Origin: SURF-21 sp964592775
Lineage (GTDB): Bacteria; Actinomycetota; Geothermincolia; Geothermincolales; RBG-13-55-18
Length of the DNA: 19,990 bases
Reading direction: 5' to 3'
Assembly (NCBI GenBank): GCA_964592775.1
Contig: CAZQFX010000037.1
Location: 1 to 19,990 of the forward strand
Shown here: one piece after another, positions 1 through 7,455 of the stretch
Position numbering within the stretch: the first letter of the stretch is position 1
Layout of the letters: each line of letters begins with the position of its first letter
Notes under the pieces: model-generated
Database searches by the model: none
Told to the model about the DNA's origin: nothing
Seen by the model: only the letters and a program-made list of their open reading frames with translations
Program-made: the position numbers and the translations under genes

Positions 1-238
1 GAGGCTCGACCCCTAGGCCTGAGTTAAAGCCACCCACACTTATTGCAGAAGAACCGTATTTGTCTATGCATTGTCAAGCCGTTCCAACAGCTGATCCCGC
101 CCTATAGATATATTGCGGGCGGAGAAGATAGAGAGACGAATGGGAACCCCGTCGGGCGCCGTGCGAAAGGGTGACGCGGCACCAAAGTTATGGTACGATG
201 TGAAATCGATAGCAGGGTTGGAGAAGGGAGGTATTTCA

Positions 239-1024
239 ATGCATGAAACAATCCTTGCAGAAAAAAAGGGCGCGAACGGCTGGATAACTCTCTCCAGGGA
301 AGAGCGTCGCAATGCCTTGAATCCGACTATGCTGCGGGAACTCGATTCCGCTCTGAGAGACTACGACGACGACGCAGAGATACAGAGCATTGTTTTGACG
401 GGGGCGGGAGAGAAGGCTTTTTGCGCGGGAATGGACCTTGGCGGAGGAGAAGTCCTGCAGATGAGCTTTCTGGATCGTCATGAGCTTCAGCGGGAATTCA
501 TATATCTCTTCAAGCGGATCAAATCACTGAAAAAACCACTGATAGGAAGAATTCAGGGTCATGCGCTGGGCGGGGGGTTTGGCCTTATGTGCGCATGCGA
601 CCTGGTAGTTGCGGCAAAGGACGTCCAGTGCGGGACGCCGGAAATCAATCTGGGGCTCTTTCCATACATTATCATGGCTACGCTGGTAAGAGTCACCAAT
701 AACCAGAAAAAACTTCTTGAGATGATGTATACCGGCGAAAGGATAAGCGCTGAAGAGGCAAAGGAGTTGGGGTTCGTAAGCGAGGTAGCGGAAAGGGAAG
801 AGTTGGACCGGAAGGTCGAGGAAATTACGGAAAAGATCAATCGGAAAAGTCCGGCCATACTCCGGCTAGGGCGCCGGGCTTTCTATACGGTGCGGGATAT
901 GGAATTCGAAAAAGCTATGGAATATCTCTCCGGCATGCTGGCCCTCAACATGCAGGCGGAAGACATGATCGAGGGCGTATCCGCGTTCATGGCGAAGCGT
1001 GAGCCACAGTGGAAAGGCAGATAG
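239..1024 (+). CDS. Enoyl-CoA hydratase/isomerase (crotonase) family protein
   Basis: A 261-residue crotonase-fold protein, the usual family length, expected to act in the cytoplasm on an enoyl-CoA or related CoA thioester. The ATG at 239 is chosen because GGGAGG lies 7 bases upstream and the family N-terminus begins there; the reading frame is open further upstream but with no conserved sequence. The oxyanion-hole segments are visible at residues 59-66 (KAFCAGMD) and 107-115 (GHALGGGFG). Of the two catalytic glutamates of rat mitochondrial enoyl-CoA hydratase, the second is present (E135 in TPEINLG), but the first position is glycine (G115). Retaining only the second glutamate is more typical of isomerases or other crotonases than of true hydratases. 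It is the first gene of a co-directional cluster with a BKACE and an acyl-CoA carboxylase. Family is certain; the reaction is not. Confidence 0.9.
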   Translation: MHETILAEKKGANGWITLSREERRNALNPTMLRELDSALRDYDDDAEIQSIVLTGAGEKAFCAGMDLGGGEVLQMSFLDRHELQREFIYLFKRIKSLKKPLIGRIQGHALGGGFGLMCACDLVVAAKDVQCGTPEINLGLFPYIIMATLVRVTNNQKKLLEMMYTGERISAEEAKELGFVSEVAEREELDRKVEEITEKINRKSPAILRLGRRAFYTVRDMEFEKAMEYLSGMLALNMQAEDMIEGVSAFMAKREPQWKGR

Positions 1025-1108
1025 ACGCCAGAACGGGCACGGCAATGAGCATGGACGAATCAGCTTATTAAGCAGGAGAAGCAAGCCGCAGGAAAGGAGC
1101 AGGGAGAA

Positions 1109-1960
1109 ATGGATCAGGATAAGGTTGTAGTCACATGTGCTCTGACCGGGGTTGCCGCTAACCGCAAACAATGCCCGTATATTCCCTATACGGCTGAAGA
1201 AATCGCGGAGGAGGCCAGGAGAGCATATGAAGGGGGGGCCTCCGTAGTACACATCCATGGTCGGGAAGATGACGGGAAGCCCTCTTTGCGGGTGGAGGTC
1301 TTTCAGAAGATATACGAAGAGGTGCGCAAGCGGTGTCCAATAATAATCAATTTTTCCACCGGGGCGATTGGCGTGCCCCGGGAACAGCGGATTGCCCATA
1401 TTTCCGCCGTAAAACCGGACATCGCCGCCTTAAATATGGGAACTATGAACTATGCGAAGTACAGCAAGCGGCGCAAAGATTTCGTGTTTTCGGTGGAATT
1501 CGTTAATCCCATTCCAGACATAATGTTCTACGTAAGGAACATGCAGGACAACAACGTCCAACCGGAATGTGAGTGTTTCGACATAGGGCACCTTGAAACC
1601 ATCTACCCCTTGATGGACATGGGACTGCTCAAGAGCTTTCAGATTAGCTGTGTTCTTGGAGTCGTGGGCGGAATACAAGCAACGGCCAGGAACCTTACCT
1701 ACATGACTTCACTTGTGCCCGCGGGCATTCCCTGGCAGGTCATCGGGATAAGCGCGGACCAGTGGACATTGAACTCCGTGGCGCTTGCTCTTGGCGGAAA
1801 TGTTCGCGTGGGATTGGAAGACAACTTTTACCTATCCCCCGGGGTTATGGCTGAAGGAAATGGCCCCCTGGTGGAGAAAGTGGTTCGCATGGCGAGAGAT
1901 GTAGGGCGTGAGCCGGCTACGGTAGAAGAAGCCAGACAGATGCTGAAGTTGCCGAGTTAG
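1109..1960 (+). CDS. Beta-keto acid cleavage enzyme (BKACE, DUF849; Kce-like)
   Basis: A 283-residue TIM-barrel enzyme of the BKACE family, whose founder Kce converts 3-keto-5-aminohexanoate plus acetyl-CoA to acetoacetate plus an acyl-CoA. The zinc ligands are visible as H48-I-H50 in VVHIHGRED and E237 in VRVGLEDN. The catalytic arginine and aspartate of that last motif are also kept (R233, D238), as is the serine of the STG motif (S83). From memory of the Kce structure, Glu14 contacts the substrate amino group; the equivalent here aligns to alanine in GVAANRK, so an amino-keto acid substrate is unlikely. The start follows AGGAGCAGGGAGAA, giving a good ribosome site. It sits 84 bases after the crotonase gene and precedes the carboxylase genes, suggesting a shared pathway that feeds an acyl-CoA to carboxylation. 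The true substrate cannot be read from the sequence. Confidence 0.93.
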   Translation: MDQDKVVVTCALTGVAANRKQCPYIPYTAEEIAEEARRAYEGGASVVHIHGREDDGKPSLRVEVFQKIYEEVRKRCPIIINFSTGAIGVPREQRIAHISAVKPDIAALNMGTMNYAKYSKRRKDFVFSVEFVNPIPDIMFYVRNMQDNNVQPECECFDIGHLETIYPLMDMGLLKSFQISCVLGVVGGIQATARNLTYMTSLVPAGIPWQVIGISADQWTLNSVALALGGNVRVGLEDNFYLSPGVMAEGNGPLVEKVVRMARDVGREPATVEEARQMLKLPS

Positions 1961-2097
1961 ATTAATGAGAAGTTAGAGCGGTCGTGTTCGAGCAATTTCA
2001 ACATATAGGCTGCTTGTCGAATGCAATGACGCAACGGTCGGTACTTGGTGTCCGTACGAATTCACATTACGACCTGACTGACGGGGTTTAGGCTGAA

Positions 2098-2112
2098 TGC
2101 ATTTTTAATGCA
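2098..2112. promoter_or_regulatory. Small perfect inverted repeat upstream of the carboxylase genes
   Basis: TGCATT-TTT-AATGCA forms a perfect 6-bp inverted repeat about 28 bases before the biotinyl carrier start and just before its ribosome binding site. It could be an operator half-site pair or a weak hairpin. At this length chance is possible, and no regulator gene is nearby in this half of the window. Confidence 0.2.
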
Positions 2113-2139
2113 GATGTCAAAAAAAGGAGTAGTACTAAA

Positions 2140-2355
2140 ATGGGGGCAGAAGTCAGAGCGCCGATTACCGGAAACTTGTGCAAGATAGTAAAAAGCGTCG
2201 GTGACTCCATTGAGGAAAATGAAGTCATCATGGTCCTCGAGTCCATGAAAATGGAAGTTCCGGTTGAAGCTCCAACAGCCGGGGTGATAAGCGAAATAAG
2301 GTTTGCGGAAAACGATACAGTGCTGGAAGAAGACGTAGTGGCAATTATCGTATAA
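2140..2355 (+). CDS. Biotinyl carrier protein of acyl-CoA carboxylase (short, domain-only)
   Basis: A 71-residue protein that consists of little more than the biotinyl domain. It carries the biotin that shuttles carboxylate between the biotin carboxylase and the carboxyltransferase encoded next. The biotinylation motif is ESMKMEV, with the modified lysine at K37, set in the two-fold hammerhead pattern (residues 5-12 RAPITGNL and 42-50 VEAPTAGVI). E. coli AccB is about 156 residues with a long N-terminal extension; here only the domain is present, as in stand-alone carriers of propionyl/methylmalonyl-type complexes. AAAGGAG lies 10 bases before the ATG. It is separated from the biotin carboxylase start by only 48 bases, so the two are almost certainly co-transcribed. 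Confidence 0.93.
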   Translation: MGAEVRAPITGNLCKIVKSVGDSIEENEVIMVLESMKMEVPVEAPTAGVISEIRFAENDTVLEEDVVAIIV

Positions 2356-2403
2356 TACGCAGATTATTCGATGCCGTCTTGTTGGGATGGGAGGCGAAGT
2401 AAC

Positions 2404-3741
2404 ATGGGAATTACATCCATTCTTGTTGCCAATAGGGGAGAAATCGCAAGAAGGGTTATTAGGACCGCCAGGAGACTCGGCGTAAGAACCATAGCCGTGC
2501 ACTCGGAAGTGGACGAGGATGCGCTGTTCGTCCGCGAAGCGGATGAGAGAAAGAGCCTTGGCGGGAAAAAGCCCGGCGAAAGTTATCTGAATATTGAAAA
2601 GATAATCGATATTGCCAAAAGCGCCAAATGTGACGCAATTCACCCTGGATACGGCTTTTTATCTGAAAACCCGGAGTTCGTCAGAAGCTGCGAGGAAGCC
2701 GGCATAACCTTCATCGGGCCCGGTGCCGAACAAATAAGGGTGATGGCGGACAAAGCGGAGGCCCGGAAAACGGCAGCCGGCCTCAGCGTTCCCGTGATAC
2801 CGGGAAGCGACGTCCTCGAATGTGTAGAGGATGCCGTGGAGGCTTCCAGGAAGCTTGCTTTTCCCGTGTTGCTGAAAGCCGCGGCCGGCGGCGGGGGGAT
2901 CGGCATGGTAAAGGTGGAGAGCGATGACGAGTTCGTGAATGCTTTTGAATCGGCTTCCAACCGCGCGGGCTTTGCTTTTGGGGATAACCGCGTATATCTG
3001 GAGAAGTACTTGGAGGAGCCGCACCATATAGAGATTCAAGTCCTTCGCGATACCAAGGGAAACGTGGTAACTTTCTGGGAAAGGGAGTGTTCGGTTCAGA
3101 GAAGGTACCAGAAAATTGTTGAGGAATCACCTTCGACGTATGTGACGGAAGAGCTCCGAAAGAGCTTGAGAGAGGCGGCCAAGAAACTCGTTAGCGGAAT
3201 TGGTTACATCAATGCAGGCACTATAGAGTTCGTAGTAGACAAGGAGCGGAATTTCTACTTCCTTGAAGCGAACACAAGGCTTCAGGTGGAACATCCGATC
3301 ACTGAGGAAATCGCTGGAGTGGACCTGGTCGAACTGCAGATAAGAATTGCTTCGGGAGAGGAGCTCCCGACAGGGGAGGATGACATACAGTTCAAAGGAC
3401 ATGCCATTGAGTCGAGAATATATGCGGAGGACCCGGAAAAGTTTCTTCCCTCTCCGGGAACGGTAACGGGGTATGAAGAGCCTGCTGGTGAAGGCGTGCG
3501 TGTCGATAGCGGAATCGAAGCCAAAGGGGTGGTCTCCCCGTTCTACGATCCGCTGATCGCCAAGCTGATAACCTTCGGTGACACTAGAGACATTGCCATT
3601 GAGCGCATGCTGCGCGCGCTCCGCAATTACCGGATAGAAGGCATCAAGAGCAACATCCCGTTTCTTCTCGATGCCATAGACTCCTCTCTGTTCAGAAACG
3701 GAGGCTATGATACTCACTTTATCGAGAAGTTCAGGGGTTGA
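2404..3741 (+). CDS. accC: Biotin carboxylase subunit of acyl-CoA carboxylase
   Basis: A 445-residue ATP-grasp enzyme, normal length, that carboxylates the biotin of the carrier protein using ATP and bicarbonate. The ATG at 2404 is preferred over the one at 2371: GGGAGG lies 9 bases before it, and the conserved N-terminus starts here (ILVANRGEIARR, residues 6-17). Residues matching the E. coli AccC active site are K117, K158, H208, K237, E275, E288, N290, R292, Q294 and E296, the last ones in NTRLQVEHP. The glycine-rich ATP loop is residues 158-168 (KAAAGGGGIGM), with Ile where many homologues have Arg. No biotinyl domain is fused to it; that function is the separate 71-residue gene just upstream. 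With the downstream carboxyltransferase this makes a complete three-component carboxylase. Confidence 0.96.
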   Translation: MGITSILVANRGEIARRVIRTARRLGVRTIAVHSEVDEDALFVREADERKSLGGKKPGESYLNIEKIIDIAKSAKCDAIHPGYGFLSENPEFVRSCEEAGITFIGPGAEQIRVMADKAEARKTAAGLSVPVIPGSDVLECVEDAVEASRKLAFPVLLKAAAGGGGIGMVKVESDDEFVNAFESASNRAGFAFGDNRVYLEKYLEEPHHIEIQVLRDTKGNVVTFWERECSVQRRYQKIVEESPSTYVTEELRKSLREAAKKLVSGIGYINAGTIEFVVDKERNFYFLEANTRLQVEHPITEEIAGVDLVELQIRIASGEELPTGEDDIQFKGHAIESRIYAEDPEKFLPSPGTVTGYEEPAGEGVRVDSGIEAKGVVSPFYDPLIAKLITFGDTRDIAIERMLRALRNYRIEGIKSNIPFLLDAIDSSLFRNGGYDTHFIEKFRG

Positions 3742-3828
3742 GTGAGGCTAATGACGGCAAAAAGAGAGGGTATGACCAATAATATTTGAATGTGAAGGGC
3801 CTGCATATTTTCTTAGGAGGGCGAGATC

Positions 3829-5385
3829 ATGCGTGAAGATGTTGCACAAGTCCACGAAATGCGGGAAATAGCGAGACTTGGAGGAGGACCTGAAAAGATC
3901 AAGAGGCAGCACGATCGAGGCAAGCTTACGGTAAGGGAGCGGCTGGATTTACTTTTCGACGAGGGCACTTTTTGTGAGATCGGAATACTTGCTGGCGAAG
4001 GAATTGAAACGCCAGACGCAGATGGAGTGGTCGCCGGATACGGTAAAGTTGACGGTCGCTACGTTGCCGTAATTGGCTACGATTACACGGTGAAAGGCGG
4101 CTCCATGGGCAAGATCGGGGAGGACAAAGCGACGCGTATCCGCGAGATCGCTTTAAAGTCCAGATTCCCCATCGTATGGCTTCTTGACTCCGGTGGAGCG
4201 AGAATCGATCCTCAAAAAAAAGGATTCGAAGATACCGAACGAGCGGCCATGTTTGCAAACACGGGATATCTTTTTAAGGAAGAATCGCTGATGTCAGGGA
4301 TTATCCCGCAAGTGGGGGCGATGTTCGGGCCTGGCTTTGCCGGTACGGCTTACATCCCCGGGCTTTCAGACTTCATTCCAATGGTAAAGGGGAATAGCTT
4401 CATGGGGCTCGGCGGGCCTGCGTTAGCCAAGATGGTTGTGGGAGAGGATATTACCGAGAACGACCTTGGAGGATCAAAAATCCATTGCGAGGTCAGTGGC
4501 GTAGGGGACCTGGAGGTGGAATCCGACGAGGAGTGCATAAAGGCTATCCGGGAGTACTTGTCGTTTTTCCCGAGCAACTGCGATCAGAAACCGCCTCGAA
4601 AAGAGTATGCCGGCAACCCCACGGATCTCATCGACGATAAAATAATGGACATAATTCCCGATGACCCTAAACGCGCTTATGACATGCATAAGATAATCGA
4701 ATTGTTGGTGGATGACGGGTATTTCTTCGAAATAAAACCGCGATGGGCGATGAACATCATTACCGGTTTTGGAAGAATCGGAGGGTATCCCCTAGGGGTA
4801 GTCGCCAACAACCCTTTGTCTTATGGGGGGGTAATAGATATCAACGCAGCGGATAAGGCAGCGCATTTCATATGGTTATGTGACGCCTTCAATATACCAC
4901 TGTTGTTTCTCGCGGACGTGCCGGGCTTCATGGTGGGCTCAAAAGCCGAGAAGAGCGGCATTATCCGCCACGGAGCAAAGTTCATACACACGGTTGCCGA
5001 AGCTACGGTGCCAAAGTTTACCATCATCGTTCGTAAGGCGTATGGCGCCGGCTACTATGCCATGTGCGGCAAATCATTTGATCCTGACTTGATTGTCGCA
5101 TGGCCAACGGGAGAGATTTCGGTAATGGGCGCTGAAGGGATGGTCAGCATTTTCGCCAAAAAAATTCTTGACACCATAGACGCGGAAGAAAAAGACGCCT
5201 TCGTCGGTGAAATAGTGGGCAAGCTTAAGCCTTATCTCAGGGTCAAGTACCCTGCCGCGAAGGCGTACATCGATGATATCATTGACCCCAAGGAAAGCAG
5301 AAGATTGCTTTTCCAGGCGTTGGAATTTTCGAAGGACAAAAAAATCTTCAGGCACCCGCGCAAGCACGGCGTTTATCCCGTGTAG
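3829..5385 (+). CDS. Acyl-CoA carboxylase carboxyltransferase subunit (PccB-like)
   Basis: A 518-residue carboxyltransferase with the tandem crotonase folds of the PccB/methylmalonyl-CoA carboxyltransferase family; it moves carboxylate from carboxybiotin to an acyl-CoA. TTAGGAGGGCG precedes the ATG. The N-terminal half shows the acyl-CoA/biotin site motif SGGAR (121-125) and GGPALAKMVVGED (195-207). The C-terminal half shows GGVIDINAADKA (333-344), ADVPGFMVG (362-370) and YGAGYYAM (405-412). This is the long PccB type, not the zinc-finger AccD of fatty acid synthesis. Substrate (acetyl-, propionyl-, methylcrotonyl- or another acyl-CoA) cannot be decided by eye. It lies 87 bases after the biotin carboxylase and closes the cluster. 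Base composition rises sharply just past its stop. Confidence 0.95.
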   Translation: MREDVAQVHEMREIARLGGGPEKIKRQHDRGKLTVRERLDLLFDEGTFCEIGILAGEGIETPDADGVVAGYGKVDGRYVAVIGYDYTVKGGSMGKIGEDKATRIREIALKSRFPIVWLLDSGGARIDPQKKGFEDTERAAMFANTGYLFKEESLMSGIIPQVGAMFGPGFAGTAYIPGLSDFIPMVKGNSFMGLGGPALAKMVVGEDITENDLGGSKIHCEVSGVGDLEVESDEECIKAIREYLSFFPSNCDQKPPRKEYAGNPTDLIDDKIMDIIPDDPKRAYDMHKIIELLVDDGYFFEIKPRWAMNIITGFGRIGGYPLGVVANNPLSYGGVIDINAADKAAHFIWLCDAFNIPLLFLADVPGFMVGSKAEKSGIIRHGAKFIHTVAEATVPKFTIIVRKAYGAGYYAMCGKSFDPDLIVAWPTGEISVMGAEGMVSIFAKKILDTIDAEEKDAFVGEIVGKLKPYLRVKYPAAKAYIDDIIDPKESRRLLFQALEFSKDKKIFRHPRKHGVYPV

Positions 5386-5704
5386 CTGCTCGAGCGCGCT
5401 TTTCGGGGGGAAGCGGGCGCAAGCCATATCGTCGCATGCAGCGACGAACTGTTGGTTCATCTTTTTCGTTGAGGACATTGGCGGGGTGCGGGAAGATCCA
5501 TGGGGAGTCGATGATCCCTGCATTCTTATATTCCCGGTCACGGACGGGAATGATGTGAAACCCGGCTTGAGCGAGATGCTCACCGCGCTCGAGTTCGCGG
5601 CGCCGTGCAGGTTTGCTGCGCGCCGTTCGGCAGCGCACCGATGGCTTCGCTCTCCCCACACGGAAGCGTCAGTCCGAGAACCCCGCACCAGGATGCGGAC
5701 GCGT
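5386..5704. other. Gene-poor stretch at the compositional junction
   Basis: About 320 bases between the carboxyltransferase stop and the convergent YkgJ-type gene. No reading frame here has recognisable conserved sequence, a ribosome site and a plausible length together; a + frame is open across it (to 5809) but runs antisense into the YkgJ-type gene. No clean hairpin plus T-run terminator was found for either gene. The average GC content changes from roughly 50% on the left to over 60% on the right in this stretch. Confidence 0.6.
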
Positions 5705-6196
5705 TCAGATGAAATCGCGCAGTTGCTCCAGGGCGTGGAAGAGCACCGGGCACACCAGGTAGTTGGCGCTGATGTTCTCGATCTTCTCCTTGCTGTCCAC
5801 TGCGAGTGAGTAGGGGTACTCGCGGCAGCAGCCGGGGCGCGACCTGTAGCGGGTGCACAGATCGCCTTCGAGGAAAGGGCAGGGGCGGCGGTTGAAACAG
5901 GTGTCCCCGTCCTCGTTCCTGGTCACGTAGGCGGCGCGGAACTCCGAACGCTTCATGCCCACGGCCTCAGCCATACGCGCGATGTCGTCGGTATCGACCA
6001 CCACATATGCGTCCTTACAGCAGGCCGCGCATCTCGTGCAGTCGAACTCCCGCATGATCTCGCGCATAAGCTTCTTCAGGCGGGCATCCAGTTTGCGGAC
6101 GGGGATGCGGGACACCTTCAGCCACTCCAGGAAGGCGTCCACTTCCTCCTCGTACTCCGAGGCCAGCTTCTTTATCTTCGCGAGATCGGTCTCCAT
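5705..6196 (-). CDS. YkgJ family cysteine-cluster protein
   Basis: A 163-residue soluble protein of the YkgJ/UPF0153 group, thought to bind a metal or Fe-S cluster; the function of the family is not established. The signature CxxCxxCC is at C53, C56, C59, C60, followed by C100, C106, C114, C123-C124 and C149 in the order typical of the family (for example PCPFLEGDLCTRY and CCREYP). The N-terminal 50 residues are charged and probably helical. GAGGAG lies 5 bases before the ATG at 6196. It is transcribed divergently from the epimerase and convergently with the carboxylase cluster, so it is probably a single-gene unit. Confidence 0.88.
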   Translation of the reverse strand: METDLAKIKKLASEYEEEVDAFLEWLKVSRIPVRKLDARLKKLMREIMREFDCTRCAACCKDAYVVVDTDDIARMAEAVGMKRSEFRAAYVTRNEDGDTCFNRRPCPFLEGDLCTRYRSRPGCCREYPYSLAVDSKEKIENISANYLVCPVLFHALEQLRDFI

Positions 6197-6272
6197 GTCG
6201 CTCCTCGCCGTGCCGCCGTCATCGCCCGGTCCTCAAGCATACATCATAGCAGACCTCGGCCCCCCTTCCGTT

Positions 6273-6278
6273 TATAAT
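6273..6278 (+). promoter_or_regulatory. Candidate -10 element (TATAAT) before the epimerase gene
   Basis: A perfect TATAAT sits in the 148-bp divergent gap, about 66 bases before the epimerase ATG. No good TTGACA-like -35 lies 16-18 bases upstream, so this is only a candidate; its AT-rich setting in otherwise GC-rich DNA is the main support. Confidence 0.3.
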
Positions 6279-6344
6279 CAATGTATCTTTTTCTTAAGGA
6301 TGGGATTGTCTCGGATTGCCGTTTGCGGCTGGGAGGGGATAACC

Positions 6345-7334
6345 ATGCGGGTTCTTATCACGGGGGCGGCCGGCTTCATCGGCTCCCATCTCACCAGGAG
6401 ACTTCTCGAGAGCGGAGACGAGGTGCGCGGCCTGCTCATGCCGGGGGAGGCCGACCGGGGCCTCGAGGCGGCGGGCATGGAAGTCTTCCGGGGGGACCTC
6501 ACCAAACCTTCGAGCATCGCGGGGGCGGCGGACGGCTGCGCCAGGGCCATCCACTGCGCCAACCGCACCATCGACTGGGGAAAGAAGGAGGACTTCTTCT
6601 CCATCGGCGTGGGCGGCACCCGCAACATCCTGGACGAGTGCGAGGGAAAGGCGGAGCGCTTCGTCTACCTCAGCTCGGTGGCGGCATACGGCCTCGGGAC
6701 GCACGTCAGGGATTACGACGAGTATATCCCGTTGGTGAAGATGGGCATGCATTACGGCGACGCCAAAGCGGAGGCGGAGCAGATCGTCGCTTCCTGTATG
6801 GCAAGGGGCGCCATGGACACCACCATCATCCGTCCCTCCAACGTGACCGGTCCCGGGAGCGTGTGGGTGAGGGAGCTTCTGGACGTGGCGAGCAGGGGGC
6901 CCTTCCCCCTCATGGATGGCGGGCAGTGGAGCGCCAGCCTGGTGTATATCGACAACCTCGTGGACGGCATCCTCATGGCCGCGGACAGCGACGCCGCCAG
7001 GGGGAGGACCTACAACCTGCGCGATGACTACGATGTCTCGTGGAAGGAGTACGCGGAGTGGCTGCTCGGCCTCATCGCGAAGAAGCCGACGGGCTCGCTC
7101 CCCTTCAAGTTCGCCTGGAGGCTGGCGTGGATTGTCCAGACCCTTTTCCTGCCCTTCGGCGTGCGGCCGCCCATCTCCGCCATGTCCGTGGCCATCATGG
7201 GCAGGGACCTGGACATCAGCACCCGCAGGGCCGAGGAGGAGCTGGGCTGGAAGACCAGGGTGCCTTGGGAGGAGGCCAGGGCCGCCATCGAGAAGTGGGT
7301 GCGCGAAGAGTACAACCCCCCGAAAGGATCATAG
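6345..7334 (+). CDS. NAD-dependent epimerase/dehydratase family protein (extended SDR)
   Basis: A 329-residue extended short-chain dehydrogenase/reductase. The ATG at 6345 is chosen because GGGAGGGG lies 6 bases upstream and the Rossmann motif follows at once (GAAGFIG, residues 7-13); the reading frame is open much further upstream but that part is antisense to the YkgJ-type gene. The catalytic serine region is LSSVAAYG (S110/S111) and the active-site Tyr-Lys pair is Y137-x3-K141. It resembles nucleotide-sugar epimerases and the 3-beta-hydroxysteroid dehydrogenase/dihydroflavonol-reductase-like group; the substrate is unknown. The ThDP enzyme follows 121 bases downstream on the same strand, so a shared transcript is possible but not shown. 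Confidence 0.9.
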   Translation: MRVLITGAAGFIGSHLTRRLLESGDEVRGLLMPGEADRGLEAAGMEVFRGDLTKPSSIAGAADGCARAIHCANRTIDWGKKEDFFSIGVGGTRNILDECEGKAERFVYLSSVAAYGLGTHVRDYDEYIPLVKMGMHYGDAKAEAEQIVASCMARGAMDTTIIRPSNVTGPGSVWVRELLDVASRGPFPLMDGGQWSASLVYIDNLVDGILMAADSDAARGRTYNLRDDYDVSWKEYAEWLLGLIAKKPTGSLPFKFAWRLAWIVQTLFLPFGVRPPISAMSVAIMGRDLDISTRRAEEELGWKTRVPWEEARAAIEKWVREEYNPPKGS

Positions 7335-7455
7335 GATGACGCGCGATGGAATGCATCGCGTAAGCGACAGCGCCTTCACGTCTGCGAACGTGGAGGTCTG
7401 GCACGTGTAATGCCGGAAAGAGGATCGGCTGGGGCCAATAAGGGAGGTACGGAAA

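Noticed and set aside
5273..5809. 178-residue + frame across the compositional junction
   Set aside because: It starts inside the carboxyltransferase and ends antisense to the YkgJ-type gene; the middle part (VEDIGGVREDPWGVDDP) looks slightly protein-like but no family was recognised.
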